Shown here: positions 50,953 to 59,739 of the stretch, piece by piece | How the letters are laid out: every line of letters begins with the position of its first letter | Numbering within the stretch: the stretch's first letter is position 1 | DNA from: Gammaproteobacteria bacterium | GTDB lineage: Bacteria > Pseudomonadota > Gammaproteobacteria > Arenicellales > Poriferihabitantaceae | DNA length: 64,000 nucleotides | Assembly (NCBI GenBank): GCA_030432755.1 | Contig: JAUILZ010000017.1 | Span: 1-64,000 of the forward strand | Direction: 5' to 3' | Program-made: the position numbers and the translations under genes | The notes under the pieces: generated by a model | What the model saw: only the letters and a program-made list of their open reading frames with translations | Told to the model about the DNA's origin: nothing | Databases searched by the model: none

Positions 50953-52470
50953 TCAGGCGGGCAACGCCACCCGGATCTTCTCGCGCCACTCCGCGGGACC
51001 GGTCTTGTGCACGGATTCGCCACGCGAGTCCACCGCCACGGTGACCGGCATCTCGTCCACCTCGAACTCGTAGATCGCCTCCATCCCGAGATCCTCGAAG
51101 GCCACCACCCGCGCCGAGCGGATGGCGCTGGATACCAGGTAGGCGGCGCCGCCCACCGCGATCAGATAGGCCGACCGGTGTTCGCGGATGCTGTTCACCG
51201 TGTCATCGCCGCGCTCCGCCTTGCCGATCATGCCGAGGATGCCGGTCTTCTCCAGCATCATGTCGGTGAACTTGTCCATTCGGGTGGCGGTGGTGGGGCC
51301 CGCGGGGCCCACCGCCTCGTCGCCCACGGGGTCCACCGGTCCGACGTAGTAGATGAAGCGGTTGGTGAAATCGACGCCGTCGGGAAGCGGCTCGCCGCGT
51401 TCCATGTACTCGGCGATGCGCTTGTGCGCGGCGTCACGCCCGGTAAGTAACTTGCCGCTGAGGAGCAGGGGCTGTCCCGGTTTCCAGCGGCGCACGTCCT
51501 CGGCGGTGACGGTATCGAGGTCCACCTTGAGGGTGTCCGCGCCCGGTTCCCAGGTGAGTTCGGGCCAGTCCGATACCTTCGGCTGGCGCAGTTTAGCCGG
51601 ACCGCTGCCGTCGAGGATGAAATGCGCGTGGCGGGTGGCGGCGCAATTGGGAATCATCGCCACGGGCAGCGAAGCGGCGTGGGTGGGGTATTCACGCACC
51701 TTGATATCAAGCACGGTCGTCAACCCGCCAAGCCCCTGGGCGCCGATGCCGAGCTGGTTCACCTTTTCATAGAGCTCGAGGCGCAGCTCCTCTGCCGCGG
51801 TCTCGGGGCCGCGGGCGATGAGTTCCTGGATGTCGATGGGGTCCATGAGCGATTCTTTCGCCATGAGCATGGCCTTCTCCGCGCTGCCGCCGAGGCCGAT
51901 GCCGAGCATGCCCGGCGGACACCAGCCGGCGCCCATGGTGGGCACGGTGCGCAGTACCCAGTCCACCACGCTGTCGCTGGGATTGAGGATGGTGAACTTG
52001 CTCTTGTTCTCGGAGCCGCCGCCCTTGGCGGAGACCGTGACCTCCACCTTGTCCCCTGGCACCAGGTCGGTATGGATCACCGCGGGCGTGTTGTCGCGGG
52101 TGTTTGCGCGCTTGCCGACGGGCGGGAAGACGATGGAGGCGCGAAGCGGGTTGTCGGGGTTCAGGTAGGCGCGGCGAACGCCCTCGTCGATCATCTCCGA
52201 GAGGGACAGCTCGGCGTCCCAGCGCACGTCCATGCCGACCTTGACGAACACCACCACGATACCGGTGTCCTGGCAGATCGGGCGCCGGCCCTCGGCGGAC
52301 ATGCGCGAGTTGATCAGGATCTGCGCAATGGCGTTCTTCGCGGACTCGGATTCCTCCCGTTGCCAGGCCCGGTGCATGGCCTCGACGAAGTCCGGGCTGT
52401 GATAGTAGGAGATGTACTGCAGGGCGTCGGCGACGCTCTGGACCAGGTGGTCCTGCTGGATGGTGGTCAT
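50953..52470 (-). CDS. Class I (Fe-S, oxygen-labile) fumarate hydratase
   Basis: 505 residues from the ATG at 52470; the longer upstream frame is a shadow. RRPICQDTGIVVVFVK, GAGWCPPGMLGIGLGG and IPNCAATRHAHF carry the three Cys ligands of the [4Fe-4S] cluster. Alpha and beta parts are fused in one chain as in E. coli FumA/FumB. It converts fumarate to malate after SDH; a tartrate dehydratase of the same family cannot be fully excluded. It converges with trmJ 9 bases away. Confidence 0.93.
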   Translation of the reverse strand: MTTIQQDHLVQSVADALQYISYYHSPDFVEAMHRAWQREESESAKNAIAQILINSRMSAEGRRPICQDTGIVVVFVKVGMDVRWDAELSLSEMIDEGVRRAYLNPDNPLRASIVFPPVGKRANTRDNTPAVIHTDLVPGDKVEVTVSAKGGGSENKSKFTILNPSDSVVDWVLRTVPTMGAGWCPPGMLGIGLGGSAEKAMLMAKESLMDPIDIQELIARGPETAAEELRLELYEKVNQLGIGAQGLGGLTTVLDIKVREYPTHAASLPVAMIPNCAATRHAHFILDGSGPAKLRQPKVSDWPELTWEPGADTLKVDLDTVTAEDVRRWKPGQPLLLSGKLLTGRDAAHKRIAEYMERGEPLPDGVDFTNRFIYYVGPVDPVGDEAVGPAGPTTATRMDKFTDMMLEKTGILGMIGKAERGDDTVNSIREHRSAYLIAVGGAAYLVSSAIRSARVVAFEDLGMEAIYEFEVDEMPVTVAVDSRGESVHKTGPAEWREKIRVALPA

Positions 52471-52480
52471 GTTGCGATTG

Positions 52481-54409
52481 TCATGCTGACGCTTGCAGTG
52501 CCTGGTAGCAGGCCTGGAAGCGCTGGTCGGTTTCAGCCTGGCGCGCGGCATCGAGCGCGCCGGTGGTGTGGATACGAACGACGAGGGTGGCATCGTCCAG
52601 CAGTTCCTGTTCGGCGCCCTTGCCGATGGCCGCGGACAGGCGGCCGATCTGCAGCGCCATGCGGGCACGCGAGTGTTCAGCGGGAGAGTCGACGCCGGCA
52701 TTGATCTCTAGCTGCAGCAGGTAGCCGTTGACTGTCTCGTAGTGGGCATCCAGCGTGGCGCGCAGGGCCGTCAGCGCGGCGGTATCGGATGCCGCGGTTT
52801 CCGCGGCGGCAAATCGTAGCGCCATGGCATCGCCCGGCTCGCCGGATAATGCAGGCAATGCGTCGAATGCCGCGCGCGCCTTGCCGGCATCCATTGCTTC
52901 GCCGGCGAGCAGTGCCTGTTCAAGTTCGCGGCAGATCGCCGCGCGGCGGAACAGGATGTCATCCGCTTCCGCCTGGGCCGCCTGTTCGAGGGCGGAGAGT
53001 CGGTCGCGCGCGGCCTTCATGGCGTCGCGGTAACGTTTCTCCACCTGGCGCGCCTGGTTCTTTGGCGGCCGGCCGGCATCCTCCCAGGTTTTCTTCCACT
53101 GGCGGATGCGCCCGTCGAGTTCCTCGCCGTTGTCCGGGTTCTCCGCGATCGCGCTCTCGATCTCGGCGCAGAGCGCCTGCCTCGCCTCGAGATGCGCGCC
53201 GAGCTCCTTCTCGAACGCTTTCTTCGCCTCGCGCCCGCGGTCATAGACCGCGTCGCAGGCTTTCTTGAAGCGGTTCCAGATTTCCTGTTCCTGTTTGCGC
53301 TTGCCCGATACGGTGACATGCCACTGCTTCTGCAGGGACTGCACCTCGGTGATGGCCCTGCGGGTGTCGTCCAGCTTCGACAGGGGCTCGATCGCGGCGA
53401 TCAGCTCCTGGCGTTGCTTCAGGTTGCGCTTGCGTTCCCGGTCGAGGGGGCCGTCGAAGCGCGCGATGATGGAGTCGAAACGCTTGCCCAGGGGCTTGCG
53501 GTCGCGGTAGTCCGCCGGCCCGAGCTTGCGCCATCGCGACGTCTGTTCACGCACGAGCTGTTGCACGGCTTTCCAGTCGGGACTACGCCAGTCGGTTTCC
53601 TCGTAGGCCTTTTCCAGCGTCTCGCAGACCTCGGTACGGTGGCGGCTGGCGGATTGCCGCTGTTTGCGGCGCTCGTCGAACCAGGCCTTGCAGGGTTCGT
53701 AGGCTTTCGTGCAGGCGGCGTCGAATACCGGGTAGAGCTTGTGATCACCGCCTTCGCCGGACTGGTCCCATTGCTTCCATTCCTCGCGCGCCGCCTGGAT
53801 GCGTTTTGCGATTTTTCCGAGATCCTTCTCGTTGTCATGGATCGTCCGGATCTCCTCGATGATCTTTTCCCGCGCCTGCTCGGTGCCCCACTGCCGCCAT
53901 GACGCCAGTTTCTTGATTTTCGGTTGCAGCGCTTCGAGCTCCGCGATCACCTTCTGCCGGCGTTGTGCCGACAAGCCCTTGATACGGTTGAGCCCGTTGA
54001 TGACCTTCTGCTCGAGTTGCTGGGATGCGGCGAGGTCGTTACCACCGAGGCTTTCGCGCAGTTCGACGAGAAGGGACTCGATCTGCGCGAAATCCGCGTT
54101 GCGGCCGTCCACCTGGCGATGGATGCGTTCACGCAGGGTTTCGAAACGCTGTTCAAGCCCCGCGCGGTTTTTACTGTCCGCAGGCAGGGCAGGGTCGAGC
54201 GACTCCCAGGACTTGCGCAACTGCTTCGCCCGGTGTTCATCCAGCGCACCTTTCGACTGCATAAACTGGTCGAGCTGTTGCAGCAACGTGATCGCGTCGC
54301 GTTCGATCATGACGGCTTCGGACTGCGCCTGTTGTTCACGGGCGACAGACACCGGCCCGGAGGGTGCGGCTTCCAGGGCGGTTGGCCCGGACTGTTTATC
54401 AGGGTCCAT
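52481..54409 (-). CDS. DUF349-domain coiled-coil protein
   Basis: 642 residues, almost wholly helical and highly charged. DUF349 repeats are visible as W-K-x repeats (REEWKQWDQSG, LQKQWHVTVSGKRKQEQEIW then RFKKACDAVYDRGR, IRQWKKTWEDAGRPPKNQAR). No signal peptide, so probably cytoplasmic. Function unknown in general; it is widespread in gammaproteobacteria. Ten bases from the fumarase start, it may be cotranscribed with it. Divergent from the transglycosylase. Confidence 0.85.
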   Translation of the reverse strand: MDPDKQSGPTALEAAPSGPVSVAREQQAQSEAVMIERDAITLLQQLDQFMQSKGALDEHRAKQLRKSWESLDPALPADSKNRAGLEQRFETLRERIHRQVDGRNADFAQIESLLVELRESLGGNDLAASQQLEQKVINGLNRIKGLSAQRRQKVIAELEALQPKIKKLASWRQWGTEQAREKIIEEIRTIHDNEKDLGKIAKRIQAAREEWKQWDQSGEGGDHKLYPVFDAACTKAYEPCKAWFDERRKQRQSASRHRTEVCETLEKAYEETDWRSPDWKAVQQLVREQTSRWRKLGPADYRDRKPLGKRFDSIIARFDGPLDRERKRNLKQRQELIAAIEPLSKLDDTRRAITEVQSLQKQWHVTVSGKRKQEQEIWNRFKKACDAVYDRGREAKKAFEKELGAHLEARQALCAEIESAIAENPDNGEELDGRIRQWKKTWEDAGRPPKNQARQVEKRYRDAMKAARDRLSALEQAAQAEADDILFRRAAICRELEQALLAGEAMDAGKARAAFDALPALSGEPGDAMALRFAAAETAASDTAALTALRATLDAHYETVNGYLLQLEINAGVDSPAEHSRARMALQIGRLSAAIGKGAEQELLDDATLVVRIHTTGALDAARQAETDQRFQACYQALQASA

Positions 54410-54482
54410 GCAAACGGGGAGAGCTTTGTCGTAAAATCCGGCGAAGGGATTCGACGATTATACCCATTCACCCACCAGCGAC

Positions 54483-54512
54483 GCGATCACCAGGCTTGCG
54501 ATCACCAGGCTT
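54483..54512. repeat. Tandem 15-bp duplication in the divergent promoter region
   Basis: GCGATCACCAGGCTT occurs twice back to back (54483-54497 and 54498-54512), 19 bases before the transglycosylase start. Both units are identical, so the duplication is recent or conserved; it may shift or double a regulator site. Confidence 0.85.
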
Positions 54513-54530
54513 CAGGCCATCGTCCCAAAG

Positions 54531-56900
54531 ATGTTCCCGATAATGCGCCGGATCGCGATGCCGTTGCTGGCCGCCGCGGGAATCGGGTTGAGCTGTCTGT
54601 TTGGCGTTCAATCCGCGCGCGCGCATCACCTCCTGCCGTATCACCAACTCGACTGCAGTCCGAGCTTTCCCTGTCCCGAGGAAATCCATCGACGGGTCGA
54701 TTTCTGGATCATGGTTTTCCGTGAATGGGGCAAGGAAATCGCGATATTTCACGACCCATTGGTGCCGGAGCGGGTCTTTCGAATCCTGGATACCGGTTCG
54801 GGCTGTGGCGGCAAGGTGAGAAGCAGGATCAAGGCCAATTACCAGGACATTCGCAACGACCTGCGCGCGCTCGCCGCGAACCTCGATGCGGGCAAGCCCA
54901 TCACCGACGAGTACCAGCGCCACCTGCTGGAACTGTTTCCCGGCGGACGAACCAGCGAGATCCGTCACTCGGCAAAGGACATCCGTTGCCAGACCGGGGT
55001 GCGTGAGGGTTTCGAGGAGGGGCTGAAGCGCTTCGATCGTTACGTGGGTCTGGTGGACCACGTACTCGCCGAGAACAATTTGCCGGCGGACATTCGCTAC
55101 CTCCCGTTCGTCGAGTCTTCCTACAACCCGCGCGCCTATTCCAAGGCCGGCGCCGCCGGGCTCTGGCAGATCATGCCCGCCACCGCGCGTGACCTCGGCC
55201 TCGAGATAAATGCCACCCAGGACGAGCGCCTCGACCCCGATGCCGCCACCCGCGCGGCGGCGCGCTACCTCGTGGACGCCACCCATCGCCTGGGCGAAGT
55301 GTCGCGCCAGAAGCAGCCGGGCATCGCCGCGGAGACGATCAACCCGTTCGTCATCACGTCCTACAACTATGGCGTCAACGGCATGCGGCGCGCGATCCAG
55401 AGTATCGGTCCGGATTACATGACGGTGCTCAATCGCTACAAGTCGCCGTCCTTCCAGGTCGCGGTGAAGAATTTCTATGCCAGCTTCCTTGCCGCGCGTC
55501 ACGTGGCGAAGAACGCGGATCAATACTTCCGTGGCGTCGTGCCGCCATCGCAGGACCAGGTCGTCACGGTGATGCTCCAGAACGCAACCTCCATGGAACG
55601 GATCAAGGGCGTGTTCGGCGTCTCCGAGGACGAGCTGAGGCCGCTCAATGCGCCGCTCACCCGTTTCGTCTGGAATGGCTGGCGACTGATTCCGGCGGGC
55701 TACCGCTTGCAGTTGCCCGCGCGCGCGACGGGCTGGGATGCGGAGATCAAGAAACTTGCCGCATTACCACCGGAACAGGATGTTCCGGGCGGCGATACCT
55801 ACACCGTGCGCCGAGGCGATACCGCCTGCGGCATCGCGCGCGCCCTGCGCGTCAACTGCGCCACCCTCATCAGCGCCAACAGCCTCGGCGATCGCGCGCT
55901 CATCCGTGTCGGCCAGAGGCTGCTGATTCCGCGTACGCCGACGCGCACCGCGGCGGTGGCGACGACTGGCGATGCGGCAACCGCGACCACCACCTGGACG
56001 GTCAGGCGGGGCGATACGGCCTGCGGCATTGCCCGCCGGACCGGCGTGGACTGCAAGGAACTGATCCGGGTCAACCAGCTGGGTCGGCGGGCGCGGATCC
56101 TGGTGGGTCAGCAACTGGTCATCCCGGGGACGGACTACGTCGAGGCAAACATCGCCGGCCTGAACGCGGAGAACGAATACGTGGTGCAGAAAGGAGATTC
56201 CGTCTGTGGCGTAGCCTCCCGCTTCAGCGTTTCCTGCCCGGACCTGCTACGCCAGAATGGTCTCAACCGCCAGTCGGTCATTCATCCAGGCCAGAAACTG
56301 GCTATCCCCGGATTCGCTACTCCCGCGACGACGGAGACCGCGGCCGCACTCGCGGCGCAACCGGCGCCGGTTGACGAGGGCGCGGTCGTTCCTTCCAAGC
56401 GTGACCCGGCGCCTCTCGCGCCGGACAACCAGCTCGTCAACCTTCTGGATACGTTGCCGGACCTGGGCATCCGGGTGGGCAGCCAGTCCGGCAAACCGGT
56501 GTATTTCATCTACGTCGAGGTGGACGAGACCCTGGGGCATTACGCCGACTGGCTCGGCATCGGCGGCTCGCGCCTCCTGCGCCAGCTGAACGGGCTGCGC
56601 CCCGATTCCACGTTGCGGCTCGGGCAACGCCTGAAGTTCCCGGAAATCACCGCGGAAACCGTGTCCCGATTCGAGCAGAAACGCACCGAGTACCACCAGG
56701 TCCTGAGCGAGACCCTGAAGGAGAACTACCAGCTCACGGGCATCGAAAGCTATACCGTGCAGAGCGGAGAATCGTTGTGGGACATGTCCCGGCGACTGGG
56801 GTTTCCCCTCTGGTTGCTCTATCGTCTGAATCCGGAGCTGCGTTATACCGGCCTGTCCGCCGGGCGCACGGTGAAGCTGCCACAGCTGACCGCGATCTGA
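54531..56900 (+). CDS. mltD: MltD-like lytic transglycosylase with five LysM-type repeats
   Basis: 789 residues. Signal peptide about 1-31 (MRRIAMPLLAAAGIGLSCLF). SLT domain about 170-330 with catalytic Glu195 in LPFVESSYNPRAYSKAGAAG and LWQIMPATARDLGL. Then LysM repeats at about 424-467, 489-532 and 550-593, each with a Cys pair (433/443, 498/508, 559/569); a degenerate one about 640-690; and a last one near the end (YTVQSGESLWDMSRRLGF). It cleaves peptidoglycan to anhydromuropeptides. The Cys21 context is not a good lipobox (SCLFG), so probably soluble periplasmic. Longer than E. coli MltD (452). Confidence 0.9.
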   Translation: MFPIMRRIAMPLLAAAGIGLSCLFGVQSARAHHLLPYHQLDCSPSFPCPEEIHRRVDFWIMVFREWGKEIAIFHDPLVPERVFRILDTGSGCGGKVRSRIKANYQDIRNDLRALAANLDAGKPITDEYQRHLLELFPGGRTSEIRHSAKDIRCQTGVREGFEEGLKRFDRYVGLVDHVLAENNLPADIRYLPFVESSYNPRAYSKAGAAGLWQIMPATARDLGLEINATQDERLDPDAATRAAARYLVDATHRLGEVSRQKQPGIAAETINPFVITSYNYGVNGMRRAIQSIGPDYMTVLNRYKSPSFQVAVKNFYASFLAARHVAKNADQYFRGVVPPSQDQVVTVMLQNATSMERIKGVFGVSEDELRPLNAPLTRFVWNGWRLIPAGYRLQLPARATGWDAEIKKLAALPPEQDVPGGDTYTVRRGDTACGIARALRVNCATLISANSLGDRALIRVGQRLLIPRTPTRTAAVATTGDAATATTTWTVRRGDTACGIARRTGVDCKELIRVNQLGRRARILVGQQLVIPGTDYVEANIAGLNAENEYVVQKGDSVCGVASRFSVSCPDLLRQNGLNRQSVIHPGQKLAIPGFATPATTETAAALAAQPAPVDEGAVVPSKRDPAPLAPDNQLVNLLDTLPDLGIRVGSQSGKPVYFIYVEVDETLGHYADWLGIGGSRLLRQLNGLRPDSTLRLGQRLKFPEITAETVSRFEQKRTEYHQVLSETLKENYQLTGIESYTVQSGESLWDMSRRLGFPLWLLYRLNPELRYTGLSAGRTVKLPQLTAI

Positions 56901-56904
56901 GGCG

Positions 56905-57756
56905 TCAGTCCTCCGCAGTATCTTCGCGGATGATGGGCAGACTGTCGTCCGCCGCCCATTCCATCCATGATCCCGCATAGGCGCGAACCTTGTCGTAGCC
57001 GAGAGAGCGCAGCATGGCGAAGGCATGGGATGAGCGCTGGTGCGTCTGGCAGTGGACGATGGTTTCGTGTTCGCGGTCGATGCCGCGTTCCGCGAGCAAC
57101 GCCTCGAGACGTTCCTCTGGAAGCAGCCGGTTGGCGTTTTCCCTGTCGATGGTCGACTGCCAGTCGAGGTTGCGCGCGCCGGGAATGCGCCCCTTGCGCG
57201 CGGAGTTGGTCTTGCGGCCGAGAAACTCGTCCTCGCTGCGCGCATCGAGGATGCGAATCGACGGGTCGCCGAGCGCCGCAAGCACCCCGGCCTTGTCGAT
57301 GATCACCGCGGGGTTCGGGTGAGCCTTCCAGGGCGTGACGGGAATCGCGGGCGTCACTTCTCCCGATTCGACAGGCAGCCCATCCGCCAGCCAGGCGCCG
57401 AGGCCGCCGTTCAACAGGGACAGCCGTGAATGGCCCATGGCTTCGAGCACCCAGGCAAGCCGCGCACCGGCGGTTCCGCCGTTGTCGTCGTAGCAGACGA
57501 CATCCTGGCCCGCGTCGAGGCCGACGCTGGCGAAGACGCTCTCCAGCGTCTTGGGGGCCGGCAGCAACCCCGGCGCCGGCTTCACCCCGAGGGACAGTCC
57601 CGCCGGATCGAGCCAGAGCGCGCCGGGTACGTGGCCGTCGACATATTGCTCGCGCTTGCCGACGCAGATCACCAGCGGACGCGCGTCGCCTGGGCCGGCC
57701 AACAGGTCGGCGAGATCACGCGCTTCAACGAGATAGGGCAGGGAGTCGGGAGACAT
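56905..57756 (-). CDS. Thiosulfate/3-mercaptopyruvate-type sulfurtransferase (two rhodanese domains)
   Basis: 283 residues, two rhodanese domains (about 10-125 and 150-275). The catalytic Cys is in IVHCQTHQRSSHAF; the first domain keeps CYDDNG but not an active loop, as usual. WMEWAADDSLPI is the typical C-terminus. It transfers sulfane sulfur to cyanide or other thiophiles in the cytoplasm. Physiological donor unknown. It ends 5 bases from the transglycosylase stop and is divergent from truD. Confidence 0.9.
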   Translation of the reverse strand: MSPDSLPYLVEARDLADLLAGPGDARPLVICVGKREQYVDGHVPGALWLDPAGLSLGVKPAPGLLPAPKTLESVFASVGLDAGQDVVCYDDNGGTAGARLAWVLEAMGHSRLSLLNGGLGAWLADGLPVESGEVTPAIPVTPWKAHPNPAVIIDKAGVLAALGDPSIRILDARSEDEFLGRKTNSARKGRIPGARNLDWQSTIDRENANRLLPEERLEALLAERGIDREHETIVHCQTHQRSSHAFAMLRSLGYDKVRAYAGSWMEWAADDSLPIIREDTAED

Positions 57757-57764
57757 CCGCTACA

Positions 57765-58880
57765 ATGCGCCGGTTTGAATCCCCGGCGATTATAGACTTG
57801 TCCCCCGCGAATACCATCGAACCCGGTTCGGGTGATGCCTGGGGAGACCCCGTTGACGGCCTGGTTCGTGCCCATGGCGCGCCTGTTTGCCGCGCGCGAA
57901 TCCGGGCTTCGGCGGAGGATTTCGTGGTCGAGGAATTGCTCGGCTTCGACCCCCCGGGTGAAGGTCCGCATCACTGGATCCGCGTGCGCTGCCGTCAGCA
58001 GAACACGCACGACGTGGCGCGCAAGCTCGCCGAATCAGCGGGCGTCGCGCTTCGCGATGTCGGTTTCAGCGGTCTCAAGGACCGGGTGGCGGTGACGACC
58101 CAGTGGTTCAGCCTGCCACGGAACCCGGTGGACGCGCCGCTGCCGGAATCGTTGCGGCGAATGTTCGCGTCTGACCCGGGCATCGAGCTCGTGTGTGAAA
58201 GCGCGAATGCGCGCAAATTGAAACGCGGAACCCACCGGGGAAACCGGTTTGCCATCGTCCTGCGGGAACTCTCGGCTGCGCCGGAGTCGTGTGACGATCG
58301 CCTGGCGATCATCCGTGCACAGGGCGTGCCTAATTACTTTGGGCCCCAGCGTTTCGGCCGTCGAGGCAGCAATCTGGCGCACGCGCAGCGGCTTTCGCGC
58401 AACGGCCGGTTGCGGGTCAGCCGCCAGGCGCGCTCTCTGGCGCTCTCCGCCGCGCGCGCGTTCCTGTTCAATGCCGTGTTGTCGCGGCGCGTGGCAAACG
58501 GCACATGGAACCACGCCACCCCCGGCGATGTCATGCAACTCGCGGGCAGCCGCTCGCATTTCCACTACGATGGTTCGGATCCGGCGGTGGCTGATAGAAT
58601 CGCGGCCTGGGACATACACCCCACCGGGCCGCTCTGGGGGCGGGGTGAATCCCCCGCGACGGAGTCGGTGCAGGCGCTCGAACGCGAGGTTTGTGGTACA
58701 CGGGCGGACTTCACCCACCTGCTCGAGTCGGCGGGGCTGCGCCAGGAGCGACGCGCGCTTCGACTTCGACCGGCGCATCTGACCTGGACCGCCAGCGGCG
58801 ACAGCCTGGCATTGCGCTTCGAGCTGCCGGCGGGGACTTTTGCCACCGCGGTGTTGCGGGAACTGGTCGCCACCAGTTGA
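57765..58880 (+). CDS. truD: tRNA pseudouridine(13) synthase TruD
   Basis: 371 residues if started at 57765 (E. coli 349). RIRASAEDFVVEELLGFDPP, GVALRDVGFSGLKDRVAVTT with catalytic Asp, NYFGPQRFGRRGSNLAHAQR and the C-terminal RELVATS match TruD. Homology begins near residue 28 (GLVRAHGAP), and a TACAAT sits over the ATG, so the true start may be further downstream. It makes pseudouridine 13 in tRNA-Glu, whose gene is at 9978. Confidence 0.93.
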   Translation: MRRFESPAIIDLSPANTIEPGSGDAWGDPVDGLVRAHGAPVCRARIRASAEDFVVEELLGFDPPGEGPHHWIRVRCRQQNTHDVARKLAESAGVALRDVGFSGLKDRVAVTTQWFSLPRNPVDAPLPESLRRMFASDPGIELVCESANARKLKRGTHRGNRFAIVLRELSAAPESCDDRLAIIRAQGVPNYFGPQRFGRRGSNLAHAQRLSRNGRLRVSRQARSLALSAARAFLFNAVLSRRVANGTWNHATPGDVMQLAGSRSHFHYDGSDPAVADRIAAWDIHPTGPLWGRGESPATESVQALEREVCGTRADFTHLLESAGLRQERRALRLRPAHLTWTASGDSLALRFELPAGTFATAVLRELVATS

Positions 58881-58923
58881 TGCCGGACTGCGATCAAGGG
58901 CGCGCCGACCAAGACGAATCGAC

Positions 58924-59739
58924 ATGACATTCATCGACAAGCTCGAAAAGGCCTGGCAAACACGGGACTCACTGGTCTGCGTTGGAATCGACCCGGATCC
59001 CGAGCGTATCCCTGCCAGTGCCGGTGGCCTCTACGAGTTCTGCCAGGCCATCGTCGATGCCACGGCTGACCATGCCTGCGCGTTCAAACCCCAGTTCGCC
59101 CATTTTGCGGCTGCTGGCGCGGAACAGGCCCTGGCCCGGCTGGTGGACCATATTCACGTGCATCATCCGGAGATCCCGGTCATTCTCGACGCCAAGCGCG
59201 GGGATGTCGGCTCCACGGCGCGCATGTACGCGCGCGAGGCGTTTCAGCGCTACGGCGCGGACGCGGTCACCGTAAGCCCCTATCTCGGTGGCGATACCCT
59301 GGAACCGTTTCTCGAGTATGCCGACCGCGGGGTCTTCATCCTGTGCCGCACGTCCAATCCCGGCAGTGGTGATATCCAGTCCTTGGTATGCGAGGGGACC
59401 CCGGTATCGATCCACGTCGCGCGCCGCGCCGCAAGGCAATGGAATGGCAACGGTAACGCGGCCCTCGTGGTGGGCGCGACCTGGCCCGGGGAACTCGCGG
59501 CGGTGCGCGCGGAAGTGGGTGACATGCCGCTGCTGATTCCCGGGGTGGGTGCCCAGGGCGGCGACATCGGGGCGGTCATTGGGGCCGGCGCCGACAGCCG
59601 TGGCCTTGGCCTTGTCATCAATGCCTCGCGCTCCATCAACTATGCTTCCGACGGCGAAGACTTCGCCCGGGCAGCCGCCGCTGAAGCGGCGCGCCTGAAA
59701 AACCTGGTCAACCAGCATCGCGGTAATCCTGAGTCATGA
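58924..59739 (+). CDS. pyrF: Orotidine-5'-phosphate decarboxylase, subfamily 2
   Basis: 271 residues from the ATG at 58924; upstream in-frame codons lie inside truD. DSLVCVGIDPDPERIP, VILDAKRGDVGSTARMYARE (catalytic Lys/Asp) and VSPYLGGDTLEPF are group 2 signatures, distinct from the shorter E. coli PyrF. It makes UMP, used by PyrG downstream in the pathway. Its stop overlaps the next start (ATGA). Confidence 0.95.
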   Translation: MTFIDKLEKAWQTRDSLVCVGIDPDPERIPASAGGLYEFCQAIVDATADHACAFKPQFAHFAAAGAEQALARLVDHIHVHHPEIPVILDAKRGDVGSTARMYAREAFQRYGADAVTVSPYLGGDTLEPFLEYADRGVFILCRTSNPGSGDIQSLVCEGTPVSIHVARRAARQWNGNGNAALVVGATWPGELAAVRAEVGDMPLLIPGVGAQGGDIGAVIGAGADSRGLGLVINASRSINYASDGEDFARAAAAEAARLKNLVNQHRGNPES

